DNA from: an uncultured Porphyromonadaceae bacterium
GTDB lineage: Bacteria; Bacteroidota; Bacteroidia; Bacteroidales; Muribaculaceae
Assembly (NCBI GenBank): GCA_937901905.1
Contig: CALDIF010000047.1
Location: forward strand, 1-21,391
Reading direction: 5' to 3'
Length of the DNA: 21,391 bases
Positions 9,506 to 16,597 of the stretch are shown in pieces. The stretch's first letter is position 1; each line of letters opens with the position of its first letter. The notes under the pieces were generated by a model, which was given only the letters and a program-made list of their open reading frames with translations, did not search any database and was not told where the DNA came from. The translations under genes and the position numbers were made by a program.

Positions 9506-9742
9506 TTAATCCCAGTCGTTATACATGGTGGCATCGTTGCGGGTGGGCGGCTGCGGCTGTACCCAGTCGCCCGACGCGGCGATGTATCGGTATTCGTCCT
9601 CGGAGATTTCCTCGATGGGGTCGAAGGCCGGGCGGTACCAGTCGGGTGCCGCGAAGCGTATGCCGTTGTTCAGCACGGCACGCCGCCCAACGTCGTCGAG
9701 GGTCACGAGAACCTTATATTTCACATTCTTGTAAAACGTCAT
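9506..9742 (-). CDS. Small protein of unknown function coupled to Res
   Basis: Encodes 78 residues beginning MTFYKNVKYKVLVTLDDVG. The start ATG shares one base with the stop of the restriction gene (TAATG at 9744-9740), a layout typical of translational re-initiation, and an AAAGGAG sequence lies just before it. Base composition is GC-rich like Res and unlike the following giant gene, so it belongs to the restriction operon. The N-terminal 30 residues look like beta strands; the second half is rich in Trp, Tyr, Pro and acidic residues, with net charge about -4 by my count. There is no signal peptide, membrane segment or known motif. I do not recognise the family. Its position as last gene of the GC-rich block suggests an accessory subunit or regulator of the Res/Mod enzyme, which is inference only. 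Confidence 0.75.
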   Translation of the reverse strand: MTFYKNVKYKVLVTLDDVGRRAVLNNGIRFAAPDWYRPAFDPIEEISEDEYRYIAASGDWVQPQPPTRNDATMYNDWD

Positions 9743-12700
9743 TACTCCTTTGTGACGATGTTATACATATCGGCGTAGGTGGTGACTACATCGTATTTCA
9801 CGGTGCTGTCGCTGATTGAGGCGAAGTGGCGGCGCGCGCACTCGATCTTTGAATATTCCGTGCCACGCAGGTTGGCGGATTTCAAAGCGTGCTGCGACTT
9901 GCCCTTGGTCTCGGCGATGAAATAGATGTGCTTCACCGTACCCTCGCGGAACACCACCGCCCAGTCGGGGTTGTAGTGACCCATCGGGGTATTGATATAG
10001 AACCCTCGTGGGAGTTTGGTGTAAACCTCCACATCGTTCTCGGCTTCGAGCATTTCAGCAAACGGTTTCTCGGTGCCGGCACTGTCAACCACGACAAGAT
10101 CATATAGCGACTTGTCCGATTCGATGGCGTTCACACCGAGTTTGCCCCTAATGGTGCTCTCGGTGAAGATGTCGCTGTCGTAGGTCTCATCAAGTTTGCG
10201 GTACTCAATATGCTTGATGACGGCAAGTGCTTTTGCGTCGTTGATGATGTTGCCCACTGTGATGATAAATTCTTCGGGGTTCAAGCGGAACTGATAGAAT
10301 TTCTCCGGTTTGATGCCTGTGAGGATTTCGGCGATGACCTTTCGGGTCAAGCCGGTAGCCTCAACGAGTTTGCCGAGCAGGTCGTACTTCACGTTGTTGC
10401 CAACGGCTTCGTTCACGCGGATTGTGCGCACCTTGCCGGTGGTCATGGCCGCTCCGCTCTCCAGTTCCTCTTTGTCACGGATATTCTCCAGCGTTCCTGT
10501 GCCTACGACGATGCGGATTTCGGTCACATTGAGGTAATCGTCAATGCCCTTGATGGCGTTCTGCACCAGTTCGGCGGTGTCGAAGTCCACGGTGTAGAAC
10601 GACTTGGAGTTGATACGCCGCCACAACGATTGAAACTCTTTCTTTTTGAACTTGTCTTCGTCGAATTTCGCTTCTCTCGTTTTGCGTGCGTTGTCCGGAC
10701 GGAGTGCGTCGGGATTGAACACCTTGTCGAGCACACCCACGATGCTTGCTTGCGCATCGTTGTAGTCGCCGAAGTCAAGTGTCCCGTCTTTCTTCTCGGT
10801 GAAATACTTCTCGGTGAGTTTACCTTTACGCACATAGCCGTTAGCCACCAGTTCCTCATGCACTTCAACGGCTTGCGACGTTGAAAGAGTGCGCTCCTCT
10901 CCAGTCGAGGCAAAGACGATGGTTTTGCCGGTGAACAGATTGGCGGTGACGACAATCGGCCGAGTGGAGATTGCGCTGGCGAGTTCGTCTTGCAGGGCTT
11001 TGGAGAAGTCCTCGTAACTCTCGCTGGCTATGACGGTGAGAATGTTGGTGTCGAACACGGCTGCACCGAGCAGGTCTTCGTCCTGCCGCTCGCCGTTGCT
11101 GTCAACGCACAGGCGCATACCTCGTCCCACTTCCTGCCGTTTCTTCGTCTCGTTGTCGCTGTTCTTCAGTGTGCAGATTTGGAACACGTTGGGGTTGTCC
11201 CATCCCTCTTTGAGTGCCGAGTGCGAGAAGATGAAGCGTGTAGGTTCGTCGAAGCTCAACAGCCGTTCCTTATCTTTCATGATAAGGTTATAGGCATCCA
11301 CGTCGGCACTGTCGGTTGAGCCACGCTCTATCTTCGGATTTATCATGCGGCCTTTCTTGTCGCGTGAGAAATAGCCCTGATGTATGCGGCTTACGTCAGC
11401 ATCGACGCGTGCGAGATATTGCAGGTACTGCTCATCGCCGAACGTCGGTTGCATTTCGTGCATCACGTTGATATATTCCTGTTCGAACATTTCGGCGTAC
11501 TTGCCGTTGCTCGTGCCGCCACCGCTCTCATAGACACGGTAGTTTTCCACATGGTCGATAAAGAACAGCGAGAGCACCTTGATGCCCTTGCCGAACAAGG
11601 CGCGTTCACGTTCAAGGTGGGTGCGGATTGTTTCTCTGATTTGTATGCGGCGAATGTAGTCCTCGTTGACCGAGCCAATCATTTCGCCCTCATAGACGGT
11701 CAAGCCGTTAAGCAGGGTGATACAACCCTTAACGCCGTCAATGCTCGTGATGATGTAGCGGTCTTGATACTCGGTGAGGCCGTCGCTGTTCTGGTAAATG
11801 TCGTATCGTTCACTCACCACCTTCGACACTTTCTTCAAGCCGCCGGCACCTCGCACGTCGTGAGAGATGCGTGCTTGCGGCTGTCCTTTGGTGATGATGA
11901 TTTTTTCGAGATATACAAAGCCGTTGGTGGCTGTTGTGCCCACCTGCTTCACGCCGAGGACTTCGATTTTCTTGACCAGCCGCCGGTTGAGCGCGTCGAT
12001 AGCGTCAAGGCGGAACACCTGGTTATAGAGGTCGTCCTTGCGGTGGGTGGCACTGTAGAGCAGCGAGAACAGCGGCTTGAAGTCTTTTAGCTTCTGCCGC
12101 GTGGCGTTGTTGCGGTCAACGCCCAGCACGCTCTGCGGCTCGTCGATAATCAGGATGGGGTTGGTGGCCGCCATCACGTCGATAGGCTTGCGGAAGCCGA
12201 AGTCTTCGAGGCGTGACGTGAAACGCCGGGCATCGGCACCGCGGGCGTTGAACGCCTGTGTGTTGATGACCATTACCTGTAGGCTCGGGTCGAGCGCAAA
12301 CGAGCTGATGGGCGCGAGGTTCTTGCTGTTATACACGAAATAGACGAGCCGCTTGCCGTATTGCTCGGCGAAGTGGTCCTGCATGATGTCGAGGCTTTTC
12401 AGCACGCCCTCACGGATGGCGATGCTCGGCACGACAATGACAAACTTACTCCAGCCGTAGAGTTTGTTCAACTCGTACATGGTCTTGATATAGGTGTAAG
12501 TCTTGCCGGTGCCGGTTTCCATTTCAATCGTGAAATTCAAGCCGTCCTGCTCACCCACAATCTTGTTGATGGGTTCGAGATCCCGGCGCATTTGAATGTC
12601 ACGGATGTTGCCGACAAGCGAAGCGCTGTCGAGCATCAGCGGCTCGTTGCGGTAGCCGGTGAGCGTGGTGGGGATGGTGCCCTGCTTCTGCTTGCCTTGG

Positions 12701-12807
12701 TCAAACGTGTAGGTGAAGCCGTCGCTGAACCGCTGACCGGTGAAGATGTCGGTCACGGCACGCGCCGCGTCACGCTGGAAAGATTGATGTTTGAACTTTA
12801 ACTTCAT
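9742..12807 (-). CDS. res: Type III restriction enzyme Res subunit (SF2 helicase plus PD-(D/E)XK endonuclease)
   Basis: Product of 1021 residues from the ATG at 12807; the frame extends to a TTG at 12861, but the extra residues look non-homologous and MKLKFKHQSFQRDAA is the natural N-terminus. SF2 motifs: Q-like FQRDA near 10, motif I METGTGKT at 96-103, motif II DEPQ at 222-225, motif III SATHR at 252-256, and motif VI KKRQEVGRGMRL near 555-566. The C-terminus carries a PD-(D/E)XK nuclease: NPDW near 943-946 and AETKG near 964-968. In type III enzymes Res translocates or switches on DNA with ATP and cuts near sites recognised by Mod; it needs Mod for specificity. The gene follows mod after a 78-base gap holding nested inverted repeats that include its start region. 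It is intact, with all helicase and nuclease residues present. Long antisense frames over this gene are GC-rich shadows. Confidence 0.93.
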   Translation of the reverse strand: MKLKFKHQSFQRDAARAVTDIFTGQRFSDGFTYTFDQGKQKQGTIPTTLTGYRNEPLMLDSASLVGNIRDIQMRRDLEPINKIVGEQDGLNFTIEMETGTGKTYTYIKTMYELNKLYGWSKFVIVVPSIAIREGVLKSLDIMQDHFAEQYGKRLVYFVYNSKNLAPISSFALDPSLQVMVINTQAFNARGADARRFTSRLEDFGFRKPIDVMAATNPILIIDEPQSVLGVDRNNATRQKLKDFKPLFSLLYSATHRKDDLYNQVFRLDAIDALNRRLVKKIEVLGVKQVGTTATNGFVYLEKIIITKGQPQARISHDVRGAGGLKKVSKVVSERYDIYQNSDGLTEYQDRYIITSIDGVKGCITLLNGLTVYEGEMIGSVNEDYIRRIQIRETIRTHLERERALFGKGIKVLSLFFIDHVENYRVYESGGGTSNGKYAEMFEQEYINVMHEMQPTFGDEQYLQYLARVDADVSRIHQGYFSRDKKGRMINPKIERGSTDSADVDAYNLIMKDKERLLSFDEPTRFIFSHSALKEGWDNPNVFQICTLKNSDNETKKRQEVGRGMRLCVDSNGERQDEDLLGAAVFDTNILTVIASESYEDFSKALQDELASAISTRPIVVTANLFTGKTIVFASTGEERTLSTSQAVEVHEELVANGYVRKGKLTEKYFTEKKDGTLDFGDYNDAQASIVGVLDKVFNPDALRPDNARKTREAKFDEDKFKKKEFQSLWRRINSKSFYTVDFDTAELVQNAIKGIDDYLNVTEIRIVVGTGTLENIRDKEELESGAAMTTGKVRTIRVNEAVGNNVKYDLLGKLVEATGLTRKVIAEILTGIKPEKFYQFRLNPEEFIITVGNIINDAKALAVIKHIEYRKLDETYDSDIFTESTIRGKLGVNAIESDKSLYDLVVVDSAGTEKPFAEMLEAENDVEVYTKLPRGFYINTPMGHYNPDWAVVFREGTVKHIYFIAETKGKSQHALKSANLRGTEYSKIECARRHFASISDSTVKYDVVTTYADMYNIVTKE

Positions 12808-12894
12808 ATCATCTGATTTTGAGTCTTCTATAAACCATAAACAATAAATTCTAAACTTCAATTTTTGTTCTCAAAAAATTGAATATCAGATGAT
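12808..12894 (-). promoter_or_regulatory. Nested inverted repeats linking the mod stop to the res start
   Basis: An outer pair, ATCATCTGAT and ATCAGATGAT (12885-12894 and 12808-12817 on the window), is perfectly complementary over 10 bases. One arm contains the mod stop codon and the other directly abuts the res ATG at 12807. Inside lies a second perfect 10-bp stem, TTCAATTTTT with AAAAATTGAA (12857-12866 with 12874-12883), with a 7-base loop. In the mRNA the outer stem would hide the res start region until ribosomes finishing mod open it. That role is inference; the complementarity is directly visible. Confidence 0.5.
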
Positions 12895-14808
12895 GCGAAC
12901 ACGGTCAGCCACGTTTTCCTCGCTCCAGCCGCACCGCTGCTTGAACATTTCAAAGAGGTTGATTTTTAGCGGTGCGCTTGCGAAGCCACTGTCCTTGAAC
13001 ACCACGCGAAGCGGGTCAAGGTCGGCGATGGCGTTGATAACTTCTTCGTTAATGTTATCAGCGAAGCAAGCCACCAAGTCACCGTCGTTGACGATGTGAA
13101 TGGTCTTGCCGCCCACTTGCTTTTTGGCGAGCGGCAGCGAGAGTTGCACGCCCCAGTCGAGCATACAGCCAAAGAGCAAGTCGAGGTCGGTGCGTTTATC
13201 TTTTACATTGTTGACCATGGCGAAAAGGTCTTGTTGTTGAAGTTCTTTAGGAGCGAAGTACACATCCTCCATGTTGCTCTCGTCCAACTTGAACACACGG
13301 AAACCTGTGTCAAGGTTGGTCGCTTCGGGGTGCTCGGCTTTGATTTTCTTCCCGGCACGACGAATACGCTCCTTGCCAATCTCGCAGATGTTGTTGAAAC
13401 CTGCTAATTTAGCTTCGCTATCTTGTCCAACTTCTTCAGCAAGTTGGACAAGAATATAATTTCTATTGCCCCCATCTTCAGCATTCAATTGCATTACAGC
13501 GTGGGCTGTAGTTGCACTGCCGCTGAAGAAATCAAGAATCAAAGCTTGATCATCGTGAATTATTTTTGTAAAAAATTTGATAAGTGATGAAGGCTTCGGG
13601 AAAGAGAAAATCTTGCCGTTAAAAATATTAGTAACTTCTTTAGTTCCATCTTGTGACATTCCAATATCGTCGGGCAGTTTTGTACTAACAGCGACTCTGC
13701 CGAAAGAATCGCCAGCTTTCTTTATATCATCTTCTTTCCAATAACGAAGCACGGGTTTTGAAATGCGTAAAAAATCATAATCGCCTGGGAAAACGATTCT
13801 ATTAGCATTGAGATAGTCAGGGAATGTTTCTTCTGTTATTCGCCAAGTTGCGTTAGGATTAGCTGGAAACTGTTCTCCTGTCTTTGGATTTACTATAGTA
13901 AAGAAACTATTTGGGCGCTCGCTTGCTGTAGTTTGCTTTGTTAGGTCGTGAACGCGCCAAGGGCGATTAGGGAAATCTGGTGTCGTATAATATTTGCGTT
14001 CCTTACCCTCAACGCTTGCTGCGAATTCTTCCGATTTAGCATAAATCACAATCCATTCGAAATCTTGTGAAACTCCGAATGGAACATCTGATTTGGCGGT
14101 GCGCTTTCGCCATGGAATTGTAGCAACATAGTTTGAGTTGCCAAATATTTCATTGCAGATTCGTTTAAGATTGTCAACTTCGTTGTCATCAATGGAAATA
14201 AATATCACTCCATCTTTTCTTAAAATGTTGTAGGCAACAAGTAATCGTTCATAAATCATCGAACACCAATCAGAATGGAATCTTTCATTAGCATCAGTGT
14301 TCTTGCGGAAGCGGTTGCCGAGCTCATCGGTGTTGCCGGCTTGTAGGTCGTATTTGTCCGCTTTCATGGCGAAGTCGTCGCGATACACGAAGTCGTTGCC
14401 GGTGTTATACGGCGGGTCGATGTAGATCATCTTGATTGCTCCGAGGTAGGACTTCTGGAGCAATTTCAGCACGTCGAGGTTGTCGCCCTCGATGTAGAGG
14501 TTTTGGGTGTTCTCCCAGTCTTCGCTCTCGTCGGGGCAAGGGCGCAGGGTCTTGTTGATGGGTCGCCCGGCTTCCTGCTGTGCGGCACGCTTGCCCACCC
14601 AGTTGAAGCCGTACTCCTCATCCGCTCCGTCGTAGGCATTGTCGCCTAACAGTTCACGCAGGGTCGTGAAGTTTATCTTCCGCTCAATCTGTCCGGTTTT
14701 CTCGTCGCGCACCTCGGTGAACGCCGACGGGCAGATTTGGTAGAGTGCTTCAAGGTTGATGCTCGCCCCCGAAGCGGATGTCAGTTCCATTTTCTTTAGT
14801 TCTGCCAT
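12886..14808 (-). CDS. mod: Type III DNA adenine-N6 methyltransferase, Mod subunit
   Basis: Product of 640 residues. The catalytic motif IV DPPYNTGNDF is at 131-140 and the AdoMet-binding motif I LDFFSGSATTAHAV is at 425-438, so the order is IV, target-recognition region, then I: the beta class of adenine-N6 methyltransferases, as in type III Mod proteins. Mod recognises the site, methylates one strand, and guides Res. The ATG at 14808 lies 5 bases after the DUF4391 stop. Composition is mosaic: residues about 160-470 (13400-14330), spanning the target-recognition region through motif I, are AT-rich, while both ends are GC-rich. For example, 13561-13620 has 19 G/C of 60 and 14521-14580 has 40 of 60. 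That suggests exchange of the specificity part by recombination. No simple-sequence tract for phase variation is seen. The 640-residue length is in the usual range for Mod. Confidence 0.93.
   Translation of the reverse strand: MAELKKMELTSASGASINLEALYQICPSAFTEVRDEKTGQIERKINFTTLRELLGDNAYDGADEEYGFNWVGKRAAQQEAGRPINKTLRPCPDESEDWENTQNLYIEGDNLDVLKLLQKSYLGAIKMIYIDPPYNTGNDFVYRDDFAMKADKYDLQAGNTDELGNRFRKNTDANERFHSDWCSMIYERLLVAYNILRKDGVIFISIDDNEVDNLKRICNEIFGNSNYVATIPWRKRTAKSDVPFGVSQDFEWIVIYAKSEEFAASVEGKERKYYTTPDFPNRPWRVHDLTKQTTASERPNSFFTIVNPKTGEQFPANPNATWRITEETFPDYLNANRIVFPGDYDFLRISKPVLRYWKEDDIKKAGDSFGRVAVSTKLPDDIGMSQDGTKEVTNIFNGKIFSFPKPSSLIKFFTKIIHDDQALILDFFSGSATTAHAVMQLNAEDGGNRNYILVQLAEEVGQDSEAKLAGFNNICEIGKERIRRAGKKIKAEHPEATNLDTGFRVFKLDESNMEDVYFAPKELQQQDLFAMVNNVKDKRTDLDLLFGCMLDWGVQLSLPLAKKQVGGKTIHIVNDGDLVACFADNINEEVINAIADLDPLRVVFKDSGFASAPLKINLFEMFKQRCGWSEENVADRVRII
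13421..13453. repeat. Perfect 13-bp inverted repeat inside mod
   Basis: TCTTGTCCAACTT at 13421-13433 is followed after 7 bases by its exact complement AAGTTGGACAAGA at 13441-13453. It encodes part of the QLAEEVGQDSEAK segment just after motif I, and sits at the low-coordinate edge of the AT-rich block of the gene. It could form a hairpin in DNA or mRNA and could mark a recombination junction. It may also be a chance consequence of coding sequence. Confidence 0.7.
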
Positions 14809-14813
14809 GTGGA

Positions 14814-15455
14814 TTACTTATTTAGTTGGGATTTGAGCCGTTTTATTTCGGCATAAATCTCACGTTGTATATTAAATTGTTTCTCTTTATTCAGTCGTTT
14901 TTTCAATGCTTCTAACTGCTTTTGCAGTTTCTCTTGCTGCTCATCGACGGCGATTTGCTCGGTGAGCGTGTTGCCGTCCTTCACGGTGATGTCGCCAATG
15001 GTGGTGACCATTGACTGCCACACATCATCGAGCGATAGCCCATTGAGCGGCAGGTTCGCTCCGTCGGCAGGTTGCCACGGAGAGAAGAAAAGCCGCTCGT
15101 GGTGAATGGCGAACTGCACCTGCTCGTCGAGCAGGAGCGCGATGACCATTTTCTGCGGAATGAGTTTGGTAAGCAACTCAATGTTGCGGTGGTCGAAGTC
15201 ACGGCGTTTGAGCAAGACCGAGACCACGTAGATAGCCTGAATGTCAACCGTTGCCAGTGCGGGGACAGAGCGCGTAGTGATTTCGTGCGAAATCACCAGT
15301 CGGCTGATGTCATCGTCAAATCGGTCGCGTTGCGCCGCTTTTAAGCCAAACTTAGCAAAGATGGCTTTCTTGGGCAACGCCTTGTTGACCTCGGCTGTAT
15401 GTGGCAGTCCAAAACTCATTGGTCTCTCTGTTTTCGCGGAAAGTCCCGCTGTCAT
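14814..15455 (-). CDS. DUF4391 family protein (accessory subunit of type III-like systems)
   Basis: Product of 213 residues. The N-terminal LPKKAIFAKFGLK and the LLTKLIPQKMVIALLLD segment near 91-107 fit my memory of the DUF4391 family, which typically sits between an SNF2-type helicase and a type III-like mod gene, as here. Residues about 165-213 form a charged Gln/Lys/Glu-rich region, likely coiled coil, that could mediate contacts with Mod or the helicase. Biochemical function is unknown. The ATG at 15455 overlaps the DUF1016 stop by four bases (ATGA); an internal ATG at 15419 (MSFGLPH) is an alternative start nearer the usual N-terminus of the family. The last 45 codons are more AT-rich than the first part. 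Family call is by recognition, not by search. Confidence 0.75.
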   Translation of the reverse strand: MTAGLSAKTERPMSFGLPHTAEVNKALPKKAIFAKFGLKAAQRDRFDDDISRLVISHEITTRSVPALATVDIQAIYVVSVLLKRRDFDHRNIELLTKLIPQKMVIALLLDEQVQFAIHHERLFFSPWQPADGANLPLNGLSLDDVWQSMVTTIGDITVKDGNTLTEQIAVDEQQEKLQKQLEALKKRLNKEKQFNIQREIYAEIKRLKSQLNK

Positions 15456-16573
15456 TGTGAGTTTTCTTCGCCGTTTACGGCACTCTCAATTTGCTCAATC
15501 GACGGCAAATTTTCATCTATTGTACTGTCGATAACATTTTGCAGTTCGTATGATGCCACACCGAGGGGTTTGTTCACATCTTGAAATGACCATTCCACAA
15601 GAGTTTTGTCTTTCGACTTGCAGATAAGCAGTCCTATGGTTTGGTTGTCATCATCAGCCTTCAACAGTTTATCAACGGCAGTCACATAGAAATTCAGCTT
15701 GCCGGCAAATTCGGGTATGAAGTCAACCACTTTCAGTTCAACCACGACAAAGCATTTCAACCGGAAATGGTAAAACAGCATATCGGGGAAGAAAGACTTG
15801 CCGTTTGGCATACGCAACTCTATTTGTCGTCCGATAAAGGAGAACCCGGTGCCAAGTTCGAGCAAGAAACGGGTTATATTCCTTACGAGGGCATCTTCAA
15901 GCTGTCGCTCGTCATAACCTTTTTTCATGGTCAAGAAATCAAGACCGTAAGGATCCTTTAGAATTTCTTGCGCCAATTTACCCTGCTCGGCAGGTAAACG
16001 GTCGCGAAAGTTAGTTATGGCTTTACCTTGCTTTGAAAAAAGCGAGGACGCGATATTGTCTTCAAGTTGCCGTCTGCTCCAATTACCCTCTATTACTTTC
16101 CCGATATAGAATATCGCTTCTTCAACTGACGCACATTTTGTGATGATTTCCACATGATGCCGCCATGGAACATAGGCGAATTGCGGAGGCATGGAAAATC
16201 CGTCACCAACTTGGTGACCGTTTTGAAATTCTCCACCAAGTTGGTGGAGTTTTTCTAAATCATTGGCATAGAATAAGAACCACTTTTTAATGTACCAAAT
16301 ATTGGTCGTAGAAAACCCCTTTTGGTCGGGGAACAGTTCCTTTAGGTCAAGGCTAAGCTGATTGATGATGCCTTTACCCCAAAGTTGTTCGGGTTTCATG
16401 GCAACAATGTCTCTGCCAAGTTCCCAATAGAACTCAAGCATTGCCGAGTTGACTCTAACGGCGGCCTTAATTTGAGACTGTTGGAGACGTGTCTTGAGCG
16501 ATTGCAACCATGCCCTATAGTTGACATCGATTGAAACATTGCCGCTTTTAATTATTTGAGGTTTTTCTTGCAT
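15452..16573 (-). CDS. DUF1016 / YhcG-like PD-(D/E)XK nuclease
   Basis: Product of 373 residues. The N-terminal helical part (about 20-180) contains FYWELGRDIV and VPWRHHVEII, with NWSRRQLEDNI near 164-174, which are hallmarks of the DUF1016 N-terminal domain. The C-terminal part (about 210-345) is a PD-(D/E)XK nuclease: FFPDMLFYH with D264, VVVELK with E279 and K281, then GKLNFYV and TIGLLICKSKD. The nuclease residues appear intact. These proteins often accompany restriction-modification genes, and their exact role is not established. It starts 24 bases after the SNF2 gene and overlaps DUF4391 by four bases, so it is in the operon. Composition is somewhat more AT-rich than its neighbours, which may mean it was inserted into an older helicase-DUF4391-Mod-Res order. 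Codons for residues about 108-125 carry two palindromes. Confidence 0.88.
   Translation of the reverse strand: MQEKPQIIKSGNVSIDVNYRAWLQSLKTRLQQSQIKAAVRVNSAMLEFYWELGRDIVAMKPEQLWGKGIINQLSLDLKELFPDQKGFSTTNIWYIKKWFLFYANDLEKLHQLGGEFQNGHQVGDGFSMPPQFAYVPWRHHVEIITKCASVEEAIFYIGKVIEGNWSRRQLEDNIASSLFSKQGKAITNFRDRLPAEQGKLAQEILKDPYGLDFLTMKKGYDERQLEDALVRNITRFLLELGTGFSFIGRQIELRMPNGKSFFPDMLFYHFRLKCFVVVELKVVDFIPEFAGKLNFYVTAVDKLLKADDDNQTIGLLICKSKDKTLVEWSFQDVNKPLGVASYELQNVIDSTIDENLPSIEQIESAVNGEENSQ
16202..16249. repeat. Two adjacent near-perfect palindromes within the DUF1016 gene
   Basis: GTCACCAACTTGGTGAC at 16202-16218 has 8-base arms around a single C, and CTCCACCAAGTTGGTGGAG at 16231-16249 has 9-base arms around a single G. 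Their cores, CACCAACTTGGTG and CACCAAGTTGGTG, are reverse complements of each other. They encode the protein repeat HQLGGEF / HQVGDGF on the minus strand, so the region looks like a small repeat expansion in the helical domain. Confidence 0.75.
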
Positions 16574-16597
16574 ATCATTATGTATTGTAGTGACAAA

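Noticed and set aside
10210..12801. Several long plus-strand open frames (up to about 236 codons) opposite Res
   Set aside because: They lie antisense to an intact enzyme with recognisable motifs and arise from high third-position GC; the products have no recognisable domain.
12886..14808. Phase-variable repeat tract in mod
   Set aside because: Many type III mod genes carry simple-sequence repeats, but I find no long homopolymer or short tandem repeat here and the frame is intact.
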